A DNA stretch of 46,925 bases from Pseudonocardia sp. 73-21 (GCF_001899645.1 NZ_MKVV01000098.1:1-46925); one strand, 5' to 3'. Shown: positions 33,988-41,545, numbered from the stretch's first letter. Translations and numbers: made by a program. Notes: a model not told the origin generated them from the letters alone.

Positions 33988-35478
33988 GTGACCGGCGAAG
34001 GGTTGTTCGACATCGACGAGCCAGAGCCGTCTCCGGCCGTCGACCGGGTCGGGGCCACCGTGCCGGAGGCGCGAAGGGTCGCGGCGCCGGAGGCGCGAAG
34101 GGTCGCGGCGCCGGAGGCACGGAAAGTCGCGGCGCCGGAGGCGCGGAAAGTCGCGGCGCCGGAGGCGCGGAAAGTCGCGGCGCCGGAGGCGCGGAAAGTC
34201 ACAGCGCCCCTGGCCGCCCGCATGCGCCCCCGGACTCTCGACGAGGTGGTCGGCCAGGAGCATCTGCTCCGCCCCGGCGCGCCGCTGCGCCGGCTCGTGG
34301 AGGGCGGCGCGGCGGCGTCCGTGCTGCTCTACGGCCCGCCCGGCACCGGCAAGACCACGATCGCGCGGCTGCTGTCGCAGGTCGGCTCGCGGCACTTCGT
34401 CGCCCTGTCGGCACTGTCCTCGGGGGTGAAGGAGCTGCGCGAGGTGATCACCGACGCGCGTCGCCGCCGCGACCACCACGACCAGCAGACCGTCCTGTTC
34501 ATCGACGAGGTCCACCGCTTCTCCAAGACCCAGCAGGACGCCCTGCTCGGCGCCGTCGAGGACCGGCTCGTGCTGCTCGTGGCCGCGACCACGGAGAACC
34601 CGTCGTTCTCGGTGGTGTCGCCGCTGCTGTCGCGGTCGCTGGTGCTGCAGCTGCAGTCGCTCACCGAGGACGACGTGCGTGAACTGCTGCGCCGGGCCGT
34701 CACCGATCAGCGGGGCCTCAACGGCACGGTCACCCTGGACCAGGACGCCGAGGACGCGATCGTGCGGCTGGCCGGCGGGGACGGGCGCCGGGCGTTGACC
34801 GCCCTGGAGGCCGCCGCGGACGGCGTGGTCGGCACGGGCGAGACCGTGATCGACGTCGTCGGGGTCGAGCGGGCCGTCACCGAGGCCACCGTCCGCTACG
34901 ACCGCCAGGGCGACCAGCACTACGACGTCATCAGCGCGTTCATCAAGTCCATCCGCGGCTCCGACCCCGACGCCGCGCTGCACTACCTCGCCCGCATGCT
35001 CGTGGCGGGGGAGGACCCGCGGTTCATCGCGCGGAGGTTGATGGTGCACGCGAGCGAGGACATCGGCCTGGCCGACCCGACCGCGCTGCAGGCCGCTACG
35101 GCCGCCGCGCAGGTCGTGCAGCTCGTCGGGTTGCCGGAGTGCCGGATCGCGCTGGCCCAGGCCACGCTGCATCTCGCGACGGCCCCGAAGTCGAACGCCG
35201 TGATCGTCGGGATCGACGAGGCCATGTCCGACGTCCGGGCCGGGGCGACCGGGGCGGTGCCCCCGCACCTGCGCGACGGCCACTACGCGGGTGCGGAGAA
35301 GCTCGGCAACGCGGTGGGCTACCGCTACCCGCACAGCGACCCCGCCGGGGTGGTCACGCAGCAGTACCCGCCGGATGCGTTGGTGGGCAAGGACTACTAC
35401 CGCCCCACCCCCCACGGCGGCGAACGCACGCTGCGCGAGAGGCTGGAGAAGCTGAGGCGCGCGATCCGCGGCCGCTGA
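33988..35478 (+). CDS. rarA: RarA/MgsA-type replication-associated recombination ATPase
   Basis: A 496-residue AAA+ protein. After a variable N terminus come PLAARMRPRTLDEVVGQEHLL, Walker A LYGPPGTGKTTIARLL, Walker B VLFIDEVHRF, sensor ATTENPSFSVVSPLLSRS, and the C-terminal domain with DQHYDVISAFIKSIRGSDPDAALHYLARML and YRYPHSDPAGVVTQQYPPDAL. RarA acts at stalled replication forks. Residues about 24-73 are six tandem copies of an octapeptide like APEARKVA, absent from typical RarA. GGAG precedes the GTG start. M. tuberculosis Rv2559c is the apparent counterpart upstream of alaS. Confidence 0.95.
   Translation: MTGEGLFDIDEPEPSPAVDRVGATVPEARRVAAPEARRVAAPEARKVAAPEARKVAAPEARKVAAPEARKVTAPLAARMRPRTLDEVVGQEHLLRPGAPLRRLVEGGAAASVLLYGPPGTGKTTIARLLSQVGSRHFVALSALSSGVKELREVITDARRRRDHHDQQTVLFIDEVHRFSKTQQDALLGAVEDRLVLLVAATTENPSFSVVSPLLSRSLVLQLQSLTEDDVRELLRRAVTDQRGLNGTVTLDQDAEDAIVRLAGGDGRRALTALEAAADGVVGTGETVIDVVGVERAVTEATVRYDRQGDQHYDVISAFIKSIRGSDPDAALHYLARMLVAGEDPRFIARRLMVHASEDIGLADPTALQAATAAAQVVQLVGLPECRIALAQATLHLATAPKSNAVIVGIDEAMSDVRAGATGAVPPHLRDGHYAGAEKLGNAVGYRYPHSDPAGVVTQQYPPDALVGKDYYRPTPHGGERTLRERLEKLRRAIRGR
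34060..34206 (+). repeat. Six tandem 24-bp repeats inside rarA
   Basis: Each 24-bp unit (core GCGCCGGAGGCGCGGAAAGT) encodes APEAR(K/R)VA. The first two copies encode RR, the next four RK; some units are identical at the DNA level, which implies recent expansion. The length is a multiple of three, so copy number can vary without loss of frame. Confidence 0.9.
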
Positions 35479-35493
35479 TCGAACGGGCATGGA

Positions 35494-36135
35494 TCAGGGC
35501 GCCGCCCGGGTGCGGTCCGCGAGCAGGCGCACCGCCAGGGCGCCCAGGACCCCGCCCATCACCCAGCGCTGGGTGCGGAGCCAGGCGGGGCGTCCACCCA
35601 GGAACGCGGCCAGGGCGCCGGCGCTCAGCACGATCAGTGCGTTGACGGTCAGCGCGACCGCGATCTGGATCGACCCCAGCACCAGGCTCTGCGCCGCCAC
35701 GGAACCGCGGGCGGGGTCGACGAACTGGGGCAGCAGCGCCACGTACAGCACGGCGATCTTGGGGTTGAGCAGGTTCGTGACCAGGCCCATCACCAGCAGC
35801 CGGCGCGGGGTGTCGACGGGGAGCTCCTTCGGCGCGAACACGGCGGTGCCGCCCGGCCGCACCGCCTGCCACGCCAGGAACAGAAGGTACCCGGCACCGG
35901 CGACCTTGAGCACCTCGTACGCCACCGGAACCGTCGCGAAGACCGACGCCACCCCGGCCGTCGCGGCGGCGAGGTAGACCCCGAACCCGATCGCCACCCC
36001 CACCAGCGACACCAGCCCGGCCCGTCGGCCCTGCGTGATCGACCGCGAGACCAGGTAGATCATGTTCGGGCCGGGCGTGAGGACGAGGCCGAGCGCCACC
36101 AGCGCGATGCCGACGGCCGAGGCGGTGCTGATCAT
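35494..36135 (-). CDS. LysE/RhtB family amino acid exporter
   Basis: A 213-residue membrane protein with the family signature LTPGPNMIYLVSRSITQGRRAGLVSLVGVAIGFGVYLAAATAGV near the N terminus and about six membrane helices ending with WVMGGVLGALAVRLL. It should export an amino acid or a derivative. ATG 36135 is preferred, just before the first helix; an upstream in-frame GTG at 36177 would abut the DUF4185 stop. Convergent with rarA, 15 bp apart. Confidence 0.9.
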   Translation of the reverse strand: MISTASAVGIALVALGLVLTPGPNMIYLVSRSITQGRRAGLVSLVGVAIGFGVYLAAATAGVASVFATVPVAYEVLKVAGAGYLLFLAWQAVRPGGTAVFAPKELPVDTPRRLLVMGLVTNLLNPKIAVLYVALLPQFVDPARGSVAAQSLVLGSIQIAVALTVNALIVLSAGALAAFLGGRPAWLRTQRWVMGGVLGALAVRLLADRTRAAP

Positions 36136-36177
36136 GTGTCCAGTAGGCGGCGCGACGGGCACGGGGGCCACGGCCAC

Positions 36178-37200
36178 CTACGGGGAAGTGGCCACCAGCC
36201 CGCTGGCGTCGACGTGGAACTGCATCGCCCGGTACGGCCAGTTCGTCGCGGTGTTCCACTGGCTCACGACGAGGTGCAGGTCGGCGAGCGTGCTCCCGGG
36301 CACGATGTAGCCGCCGTAGAGCTGGGCCACCCGGCCGGCGGCGTGGTCCTCGTCCTCCCAGTTGCAGCCGCGCAGCACCGTCGCGCGGGGGGCGGTGTAC
36401 AGGTCGGCGGTGGGGGAGCCGAGCGCCATGACGTCCATCGCGTAGTGCTCCTGGTCGAAGAACGCGAGCATCCAGCGGCCCTCGACGCGGCGCAGCGACA
36501 GCTCCCCGAACCGCCCGGTCAGGGCGACGGTCGGTGGCCGGCCCCAGCCCCAGCCGTCGGCGTCGGTGAGCCCCCAGCCCTCCCAGGCGTCCCTGTCGGC
36601 GAGCTGGTCCTCGGGCACCCGCTGCAGGATCAGGCCCTTGTCGCGCTGGAAACCGGTGGACAGCACGTAGACGAACCCGTCGTCGCCGCGTTCCCAGGTG
36701 AGCATCTGGAAGAAGCCGTCGTGGTGGCCGGCGGCCCAGCGCACGCCCGTCGGGCGCCAGCTGGCGCCGTTGTCGCGTGAGCGGTGCAGCTCCGTCCAGC
36801 GGACGTTGCCCAGCTCGCGGCACACCATCACGTGCAGGTAGATGGTGTCACCGATCGTGATGAGGTCGGTGGGGAGCACGGTGGTGACACGCCGGACCCG
36901 ACGCCCCCACCGCCGGACGGTCCTGTGGACGTAGCGCACCACCTGCCGCGCCCGCTCGCCCCGGCCCGCGGAGCCGGTCCACTCGATGCCGGTGGTAGCG
37001 GTGGCGGGGTCGCCGAAGAGCACGACGGGCGCCCGCCAGCCGCGCCCGCCCACGCCGGCCCGGGCGAACGTGTCACCGAAGACCGAGACCAGCCGCCCGT
37101 CCGGGGCGGTGACGGTGGCGCCGAGGTCGGTGCCCCCGATGTCGAAGCGGTCGGTGTGGCCGGGCCCGGTGAGATCGCGGACCTTGGACGCGAGCTTCAC
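36178..37200 (-). CDS. DUF4185 domain protein
   Basis: A 340-residue protein with GTDLGATVTAPDGRLVSVFGDTF near the N terminus, TTVLPTDLITIGDTIYLHVMV, TELHRSRDNGASWRPTG, DDGFVYVLSTGFQRDKGLILQRVP and WMLAFFDQEHYAMDVMALGSPTADLYTAP. The repeating D-G-x-x-Y/W blocks suggest a beta-propeller of the DUF4185 family, some members of which are glycoside-active (for example arabinan- or galactofuranose-degrading enzymes). No signal peptide is visible. The GTG start follows GGGGGGCG. Its upstream region holds two palindromes at 37214-37270. Confidence 0.8.
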   Translation of the reverse strand: MKLASKVRDLTGPGHTDRFDIGGTDLGATVTAPDGRLVSVFGDTFARAGVGGRGWRAPVVLFGDPATATTGIEWTGSAGRGERARQVVRYVHRTVRRWGRRVRRVTTVLPTDLITIGDTIYLHVMVCRELGNVRWTELHRSRDNGASWRPTGVRWAAGHHDGFFQMLTWERGDDGFVYVLSTGFQRDKGLILQRVPEDQLADRDAWEGWGLTDADGWGWGRPPTVALTGRFGELSLRRVEGRWMLAFFDQEHYAMDVMALGSPTADLYTAPRATVLRGCNWEDEDHAAGRVAQLYGGYIVPGSTLADLHLVVSQWNTATNWPYRAMQFHVDASGLVATSP

Positions 37201-37213
37201 GGAGCGCCCCCCG

Positions 37214-37270
37214 GTGCCAGCAAAGTGGCTTTCCTGTCATCTGGTGCCAGCAAAGTGGCTTTACTGGCAC
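37214..37270. repeat. Two tandem copies of a 27-bp palindrome (30-bp period)
   Basis: Copy A: GTGCCAGCAAAG-TGG-CTTTCCTGTCAT (37214-37240). Copy B: GTGCCAGCAAAG-TGG-CTTTACTGGCAC (37244-37270). Copy B is palindromic apart from one arm position, copy A has a decayed right arm. They lie between the arginine deiminase and DUF4185 genes on the same strand and could be a terminator, an operator, or members of a dispersed repeat family. Confidence 0.8.
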
Positions 37271-37282
37271 TCCGGCAAGCCC

Positions 37283-38503
37283 TCACACCGCGTCCCGCTG
37301 CACCGGGCAGCTCATGCAGCGGGGGCCGCCCCGGCCCCGACCCAGCTCGCCTCCCGGGATGTCCAGCACCTCGATCCCGTGGCCGCGCAGGAACGCGTTG
37401 GTGGTGACGTTGCGCTCGTAGGTGATCACCACGCCGGGCGCGACGGCGAGGGTGTTGCAGCCGTCGTCCCACTGCTCGCGTTCGGCGGCGTGCACGTCCT
37501 GCTCGGCGGTCAGCACGCGGATCTCCGGCAGGTGCAGCGCCTTGGCGATGGCGGCGTGCATGTCCCGGGGCTCGTGGTCGGTGACGTCGAGCTCCTTGTC
37601 GTTGTCACCCGGCCGCACCGTGTACGCCGGGAGCATCCCGAGCCCGGCGTACTTCGTGAACGTCTCCGGGTCGACCATCGTCATCACGGTGTCGAGGTGC
37701 ATCAGCGCGCGGGTCTCGGGCATCCGCAGTGCGACGATCCGGTCCACCTCGCCGCCCGCGAACAGCCGCCGCGCCAGCCGCTCGACGCCCGCCGCCGTGG
37801 TCCGCTCGCTCATCCCGATCAGCACGGCGCCGCCGCCGAGCACGAGCATGTCGCCGCCCTCGGTGGTGGCCGGCCCGTTGACGGCGCCCTCGGACCACAC
37901 CTCGAAGTCGCCGTCGGCGAAGAGCGGGTGCCAGCGGTAGACGGCCTCGTAGTGCACGGTCTCGCGCATCCGGGCGAGCTTGCGCATGCTGTTGATCGAG
38001 ACACCGCCATGGATCCAGGCCGACGTGTCGCGCGTGTAGAGGTGGTTGGGCAGGGGTTCGAGCACGAAGTCGTCGGGATCGAGCACGTGGAACGCCACCG
38101 AGCGCGGCTCCGGGATGCGGTCGCGCACCTCACGCTTGGTGATGCCCCCGATCAGGTGCTCGGTGAGCGTGTCGTCGTCCATGGCGTCGAAACAGTTGCG
38201 CAGCGCGTCGATCGCCATCGGGCCGTACACGCGCTCGTCGAAGATGCTGTCGAGCACGTACTTCTTGGCCTCGGGCAGCGCGACGGTCCGGCGCAGCAGC
38301 TCACCGAACAGGTGCACGGTGACGCCGCGCTCGCGCAGCACCTCGGCGAACCGGTCGTGCTCCTCCTGCGCGCGGTGCACCCACAGCACGTCGTCGAACA
38401 GGAGGCGGTCCTTGTTGCCCGGGGTGAGGCGCTTCAGCTCCAGGCCCGGCCGGTGCAGGATCACCTGACGGAGCTGTCCGACCTCGGAGTCGACTCGGTA
38501 CAT
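37283..38503 (-). CDS. arcA: Arginine deiminase
   Basis: A 406-residue guanidine-modifying enzyme that converts arginine to citrulline and ammonia. MYRVDSEVGQLRQVILHRPGLELKRLTPGNKDRLLFDDVLWV is the family N terminus; PNHLYTRDTSAWIHGGVSINSMRK, EGGDMLVLGGGAVLIGMSERT and MHLDTVMTMVD supply substrate and catalytic Asp/Glu/His positions; the nucleophilic Cys is in GRGGPRCMSCPVQRD at the C terminus. No carbamate kinase or ornithine carbamoyltransferase gene is nearby, so the classical ADI pathway is not complete here. Divergent from an Lrp gene with only 15 bp between start codons. Confidence 0.95.
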   Translation of the reverse strand: MYRVDSEVGQLRQVILHRPGLELKRLTPGNKDRLLFDDVLWVHRAQEEHDRFAEVLRERGVTVHLFGELLRRTVALPEAKKYVLDSIFDERVYGPMAIDALRNCFDAMDDDTLTEHLIGGITKREVRDRIPEPRSVAFHVLDPDDFVLEPLPNHLYTRDTSAWIHGGVSINSMRKLARMRETVHYEAVYRWHPLFADGDFEVWSEGAVNGPATTEGGDMLVLGGGAVLIGMSERTTAAGVERLARRLFAGGEVDRIVALRMPETRALMHLDTVMTMVDPETFTKYAGLGMLPAYTVRPGDNDKELDVTDHEPRDMHAAIAKALHLPEIRVLTAEQDVHAAEREQWDDGCNTLAVAPGVVITYERNVTTNAFLRGHGIEVLDIPGGELGRGRGGPRCMSCPVQRDAV

Positions 38504-38518
38504 GGGCAAGATACTGCC
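38504..38518. promoter_or_regulatory. 15-bp divergent start region, overlapping promoters
   Basis: Start codons of arcA (38503, minus) and the Lrp gene (38519, plus) are 15 bp apart. An AT-rich AAGATAC core reads as a -10-like element on both strands (GATACT, plus; TATCTT, minus). Any -35 would have to lie within the opposite coding region, so transcription of the two genes must interfere. Confidence 0.5.
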
Positions 38519-38980
38519 GTGAATCTCGACGGCCTGGACGAGCAGATCGTCGCCCTCCTCGTGGACGACGCGCGGCGCAGCTACGCCGACCTGGGCGCGG
38601 AGGTCGGGCTGAGCGCGTCGGCGGTGAAGCGGCGGGTCGACCGGCTGCGGGCGGGCGGCGCCATCACCGGCTTCACGGTGCGGCTGGACCCGGGCGCGCT
38701 GGGCTGGTCGGTGGAGGGCTACGTCGAGCTGTACTGCCGCGCCCGCACCGCGCCGGAGACGATCCGCGCCGCGGTCAAGCGGTTCCCGGAGGTGGTGGAG
38801 GCCAGCACGGTCTCGGGCGAGGCCGACGCCGTGCTGCGCATCCTCGCCGTCGACATGCGCCACTTCGAGCAGGTGCTGGAGAAGATCAGCGCGGCGTCGT
38901 TCGTCTCGCGGACGAAATCGGTGCTCGTCCTGAGCCCGCTGCTCCGCCGCCCGGCCGCGCCGCACCGCCCGGCGAGCTGA
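38519..38980 (+). CDS. Lrp/AsnC family regulator of the arginine module
   Basis: A 153-residue regulator: helix-turn-helix IVALLVDDARRSYADLGAEVGLSASAVKRRVDRLRAGGAITGFTVRLDPGALGW, then the ligand domain ETIRAAVKRFPEVVEASTVSGEADAVLRILAVDMRHFEQVLEKI. It sits between arcA (divergent) and the DDAH/rocD genes (downstream), as Rv2324 does next to Rv2323c-rocD in M. tuberculosis. It probably senses arginine or ornithine. The GTG start may be leaderless. Confidence 0.92.
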   Translation: MNLDGLDEQIVALLVDDARRSYADLGAEVGLSASAVKRRVDRLRAGGAITGFTVRLDPGALGWSVEGYVELYCRARTAPETIRAAVKRFPEVVEASTVSGEADAVLRILAVDMRHFEQVLEKISAASFVSRTKSVLVLSPLLRRPAAPHRPAS

Positions 38981-39027
38981 CGCAACGATCCGTCGTCACT
39001 CCCGGAGAACACGCAACGATCGGTCGC
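38981..39027 (+). promoter_or_regulatory. Direct repeat, candidate Lrp sites
   Basis: CGCAACGATCCGTCG (38981) and CGCAACGATCGGTCG (39012) differ at one base and are 31 bp apart, about three helical turns, so both would face the same side of the DNA. They lie upstream of the ddaH-like promoter. Confidence 0.5.
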
Positions 39028-39031
39028 CCAG

Positions 39032-39076
39032 GGACAACATCCGCTGATTGTCCGCCGATGGCGCGCTTCCTACCGT
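39032..39076 (+). promoter_or_regulatory. Promoter of ddaH-rocD with operator overlapping the -35
   Basis: -35 TTGTCC (39048-39053), 17-bp spacer, -10 TACCGT (39071-39076). The -35 is one half of the inverted repeat GGACAA-N10-TTGTCC (39032-39053), similar in form to Lrp-family operators. The leader would be about 50 nt with a GGAGCGA Shine-Dalgarno. Confidence 0.6.
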
Positions 39077-39134
39077 TGAGCCACCCCGGCATCGAGGCCG
39101 CGGCCCACCCCGCCTTCAACCGTGGAGCGAGCCC

Positions 39135-39971
39135 GTGACCAGCGTTCTTCCCGCCCCGTCCACCCGGCGCACCGCCACCCGCCGGCACTACGTCATGTGC
39201 CGGCCCGAGCACTTCGACGTCACCTACGCGATCAACCCGTGGATGGACGTCACCGTCCCCGTCGACCGCGACCTCGCCGTCCGCCAGTGGGAGAACCTCC
39301 GCGCGACCTACGTCGACCTCGGCCACCGCGTCGACCTGCTCGACCCCGTCGCCGGGCTGCCCGACATGGTCTACACGGCCAACGGCGCCACCGTCGTCGG
39401 CGGGGTGGTGCTCGGCGCCCGGTTCCGCCACGCCGAGCGGGCGGCCGAGGCCGCGTCGCACCTGGCCTGGTTCCGGGGCCACGGGTTCGCGCGCGTCGTC
39501 GATCCGGAGTTCGTCAACGAGGGGGAGGGCGACCTGCTCGCCGTCGGCGATCTCGTGCTCGCCGGCACCGGGTTCCGCACCGACCCGCTCGCCCACGTCG
39601 AGGCCGCGCGAGTGCTCGGCCGCGAGATCGTGCCTCTGGAGCTCGTCGACCCGCGCTTCTACCACCTCGACACCGCGATCGCCGTGCTGGACGACTCGAC
39701 GATCGCCTGGCTCCCCGCGGCGTTCTCCCCGGCGTCGCAGGCCGTGCTGCGGATGCGGTTCCCCGACGCGTTCGAGGCCGGACCGGCCGACGCCGACGTG
39801 CTCGGGCTCAACGCCGTGAGCGACGGGCGGAACGTCGTCCTCCCCGTCGCCGCGGGCGGTCTGGCCGCCGCGATCGCCGAGCGCGGCTTCACCCCCGTCC
39901 CGATCGACCTGTCCGAGCTGCTCAAGGGCGGTGGCGGACCCAAGTGCTGCACCCTGGAGGTTCGGGCATGA
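39135..39971 (+). CDS. Dimethylargininase (DDAH)-like guanidine hydrolase
   Basis: A 278-residue member of the amidinotransferase/DDAH superfamily: HYVMCRPEHFDVTYAINPWMD, MVYTANGATVVGG, DPEFVNEGEGDLLAVGDLVLAGTGFRT, FYHLDTAIAVLDD with the catalytic His, and GGGGPKCCTLEVRA with the catalytic Cys at the end. It could hydrolyse methylarginine or arginine, or act as an arginine dihydrolase giving ornithine; coupling to ornithine aminotransferase makes an ornithine-producing role attractive. GGAGCGA precedes the GTG. The stop overlaps the rocD ATG. Counterpart of Rv2323c. Confidence 0.88.
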   Translation: MTSVLPAPSTRRTATRRHYVMCRPEHFDVTYAINPWMDVTVPVDRDLAVRQWENLRATYVDLGHRVDLLDPVAGLPDMVYTANGATVVGGVVLGARFRHAERAAEAASHLAWFRGHGFARVVDPEFVNEGEGDLLAVGDLVLAGTGFRTDPLAHVEAARVLGREIVPLELVDPRFYHLDTAIAVLDDSTIAWLPAAFSPASQAVLRMRFPDAFEAGPADADVLGLNAVSDGRNVVLPVAAGGLAAAIAERGFTPVPIDLSELLKGGGGPKCCTLEVRA

Positions 39972-41257
39972 CCACGACGGAGACCGCGACCGAGCACCAC
40001 GAGCACCTCGTCGAGCAGTACTCGGCGCACAACTACCACCCGCTGCCGGTCGTCGTGGCGCAGGCGCACGGCTCGCGGGTCACCGACGTCGAGGGCCGCG
40101 AGTTCCTCGACTGCCTCGCCGGATACTCCGCCCTGAACTTCGGCCACGGCCACCCGGACCTGCTCGCCGCCGCACACCGCCAGCTCGACCGCGTGACGCT
40201 GACGAGCCGCGCGTTCGGCAGCGACCAGCTGGGGCCGTTCTGCGCGGAGCTGTCGGGGCTCCTCGGCAGGCATGCGGAGAACTCCGGACCGCCGGCCCCT
40301 GGGTCCTACCGCGAGTCCTGGTCGGGCAGGTTGACGGTCCTCCCGATGAACACCGGCGCCGAGGCGGTGGAGTCGGGGATCAAGGTGGCCCGCAAGTGGG
40401 GCTACGAGGTCAAGGGCGTGCCGGTGGACCGCGCGCAGATCGTCGTGACGGCCGGGGGCTTCCACGGCCGCACCACCACCATCGTCGGCTTCTCCACCGA
40501 CCCCGACGCCCGCGGCGGTTTCGGCCCGTTCACGCCGGGGTTCGTCGTGGTGCCCTACGGCGACGCCGCGGCGCTCGAGGCCGCGATCACCCCCGACACC
40601 GTGGCCGTGCTGGTCGAGCCGATCCAGGGGGAGGCCGGCGTGGTCGTCCCCCCCGCGGGCTACCTGCCGGCCGTCCGGGCGGTCTGCGACGCGGCGCGCG
40701 TGCTGTTCGTCGCCGACGAGGTGCAGTCCGGCCTCGGGCGCACCGGGCACCTGCTGGCCACCCGCGCCACCGGCGTGGACGCCGACGTCTACCTGCTCGG
40801 GAAGGCGCTCGGCGGCGGGATCATGCCGCTCTCGGCCGTGGTCGCCGACGCCGACGTGCTCGGCGTGCTGCACCCCGGCCAGCACGGCTCGACGTTCGGC
40901 GGGAACCCGCTGGCCTGCGCCGTCGGCCGCGCGGTCATCACCCTGCTCGCCGACGAGGGACCAGCCGGCATGCTCGCCCGCGCCCGGCGTCTGGGCGACG
41001 TGCTGCACGGGCGGCTGGCCGCGCTCGTCGGTCACGGCGTCGTCGCGGTGCGGGGGACCGGGCTGTGGGCCGGGGTCGACGTCGACCCGCGGCTGGGTAC
41101 CGGTCGCGATGTCAGCGAGGCGATGATGCGTCGGGGCGTGCTCGTCAAGGACACCCACGGCTCGACGATCCGCCTGTCCCCGCCGCTGGTGATCACCGAG
41201 CGGGAGCTGCACGAGGCGGTCGACGCCCTGACCGGCGCGTTGTCCGACCTGCCCTGA
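39968..41257 (+). CDS. rocD: Ornithine aminotransferase
   Basis: A 429-residue class III aminotransferase that turns ornithine and 2-oxoglutarate into glutamate-5-semialdehyde and glutamate. YSAHNYHPLPVVVAQAHGSRVTDVEGREFLDCLAGYSALNFGHGHPD, VLPMNTGAEAVESGIKVARKWGYE, VLFVADEVQSGLGRTG and the PLP lysine in LLGKALGGGIMPLSAV are diagnostic. An extra segment (RHAENSGPPAPGSYRESWSG) lies between ELSGLLG and RLTVLPMNTG, where family members are continuous; it is 60 bp long and flanked by GGCAGG repeats. ATG overlaps the DDAH stop, so the two are coupled. Confidence 0.95.
   Translation: MTTTETATEHHEHLVEQYSAHNYHPLPVVVAQAHGSRVTDVEGREFLDCLAGYSALNFGHGHPDLLAAAHRQLDRVTLTSRAFGSDQLGPFCAELSGLLGRHAENSGPPAPGSYRESWSGRLTVLPMNTGAEAVESGIKVARKWGYEVKGVPVDRAQIVVTAGGFHGRTTTIVGFSTDPDARGGFGPFTPGFVVVPYGDAAALEAAITPDTVAVLVEPIQGEAGVVVPPAGYLPAVRAVCDAARVLFVADEVQSGLGRTGHLLATRATGVDADVYLLGKALGGGIMPLSAVVADADVLGVLHPGQHGSTFGGNPLACAVGRAVITLLADEGPAGMLARARRLGDVLHGRLAALVGHGVVAVRGTGLWAGVDVDPRLGTGRDVSEAMMRRGVLVKDTHGSTIRLSPPLVITERELHEAVDALTGALSDLP
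40265..40330 (+). repeat. 60-bp in-frame insertion in rocD flanked by GGCAGG direct repeats
   Basis: GGCAGG occurs at 40265-40270 and 40325-40330, exactly 60 bp apart. Removing one repeat and the intervening DNA restores the usual ornithine aminotransferase sequence (ELSGLLGRLTVLPMNTG). The insert adds 20 mostly polar residues. Confidence 0.65.
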
Positions 41258-41259
41258 CC

Positions 41260-41325
41260 CGCGAGTCGGCGGTTCTCCGTGCGCGAGTCGGCAGTTTCCG
41301 GAGCGCGAGTCGGCGGTTTCCGGAG
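41260..41325. repeat. Three 22-bp units, inverted relative to the array at 41369
   Basis: Units start with CGCGAGTCGG at 41260, 41282 and 41304 (period 22), with small differences in the second half. They begin 3 bp after the rocD stop and are the reverse complement of the unit at 41369-41497. Confidence 0.85.
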
Positions 41326-41368
41326 GTCGACCCGTTCGCCCTGACCCGGCGACCCGCGGACCGGAACG

Positions 41369-41497
41369 CGCCGACTCGCGGGCGGAGAACCGCCGACTCG
41401 CGGGCGGAGAACCGCCGACTCGCGGGCGGAGAACCGCCGACTCGCGGGCGGGAGACCGCCGACTCGCGCACGGGAGACCGTCGACTCGCGCACGGAG
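41369..41497. repeat. Six 22-bp tandem units between rocD and the TetR gene
   Basis: Units begin CGCCGACTCGCG (or the near variant CGTCGACTCGCG) at 41369, 41391, 41413, 41435, 41457 and 41479. The first three are identical; later ones change GGGCGGAGAAC to GGGCGGGAGAC and CGCACGGGAGAC. With the three opposite units at 41260-41325 they can form a hairpin with a 66-bp stem around a 43-bp loop. There are no spacers of varying sequence. Confidence 0.9.
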
Positions 41498-41545
41498 CAA
41501 CGGTGGCCGTTCGCCCGTTCGGGGGGTGGCCGTACACGGTCAGTA

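Noticed and set aside
33689..33991. 100-codon plus-strand ORF between the lysN-type gene and rarA
   Set aside because: No family features, covers the AT-rich palindrome and overlaps the rarA start in another frame.
40265..40330. Mini-intein in rocD
   Set aside because: Only 20 residues, with no splicing blocks and no N-terminal Cys/Ser or terminal Asn.
41260..41497. CRISPR array
   Set aside because: Units are directly adjacent with a 22-bp period, there are no unique spacers, orientation switches, and no cas gene is present.
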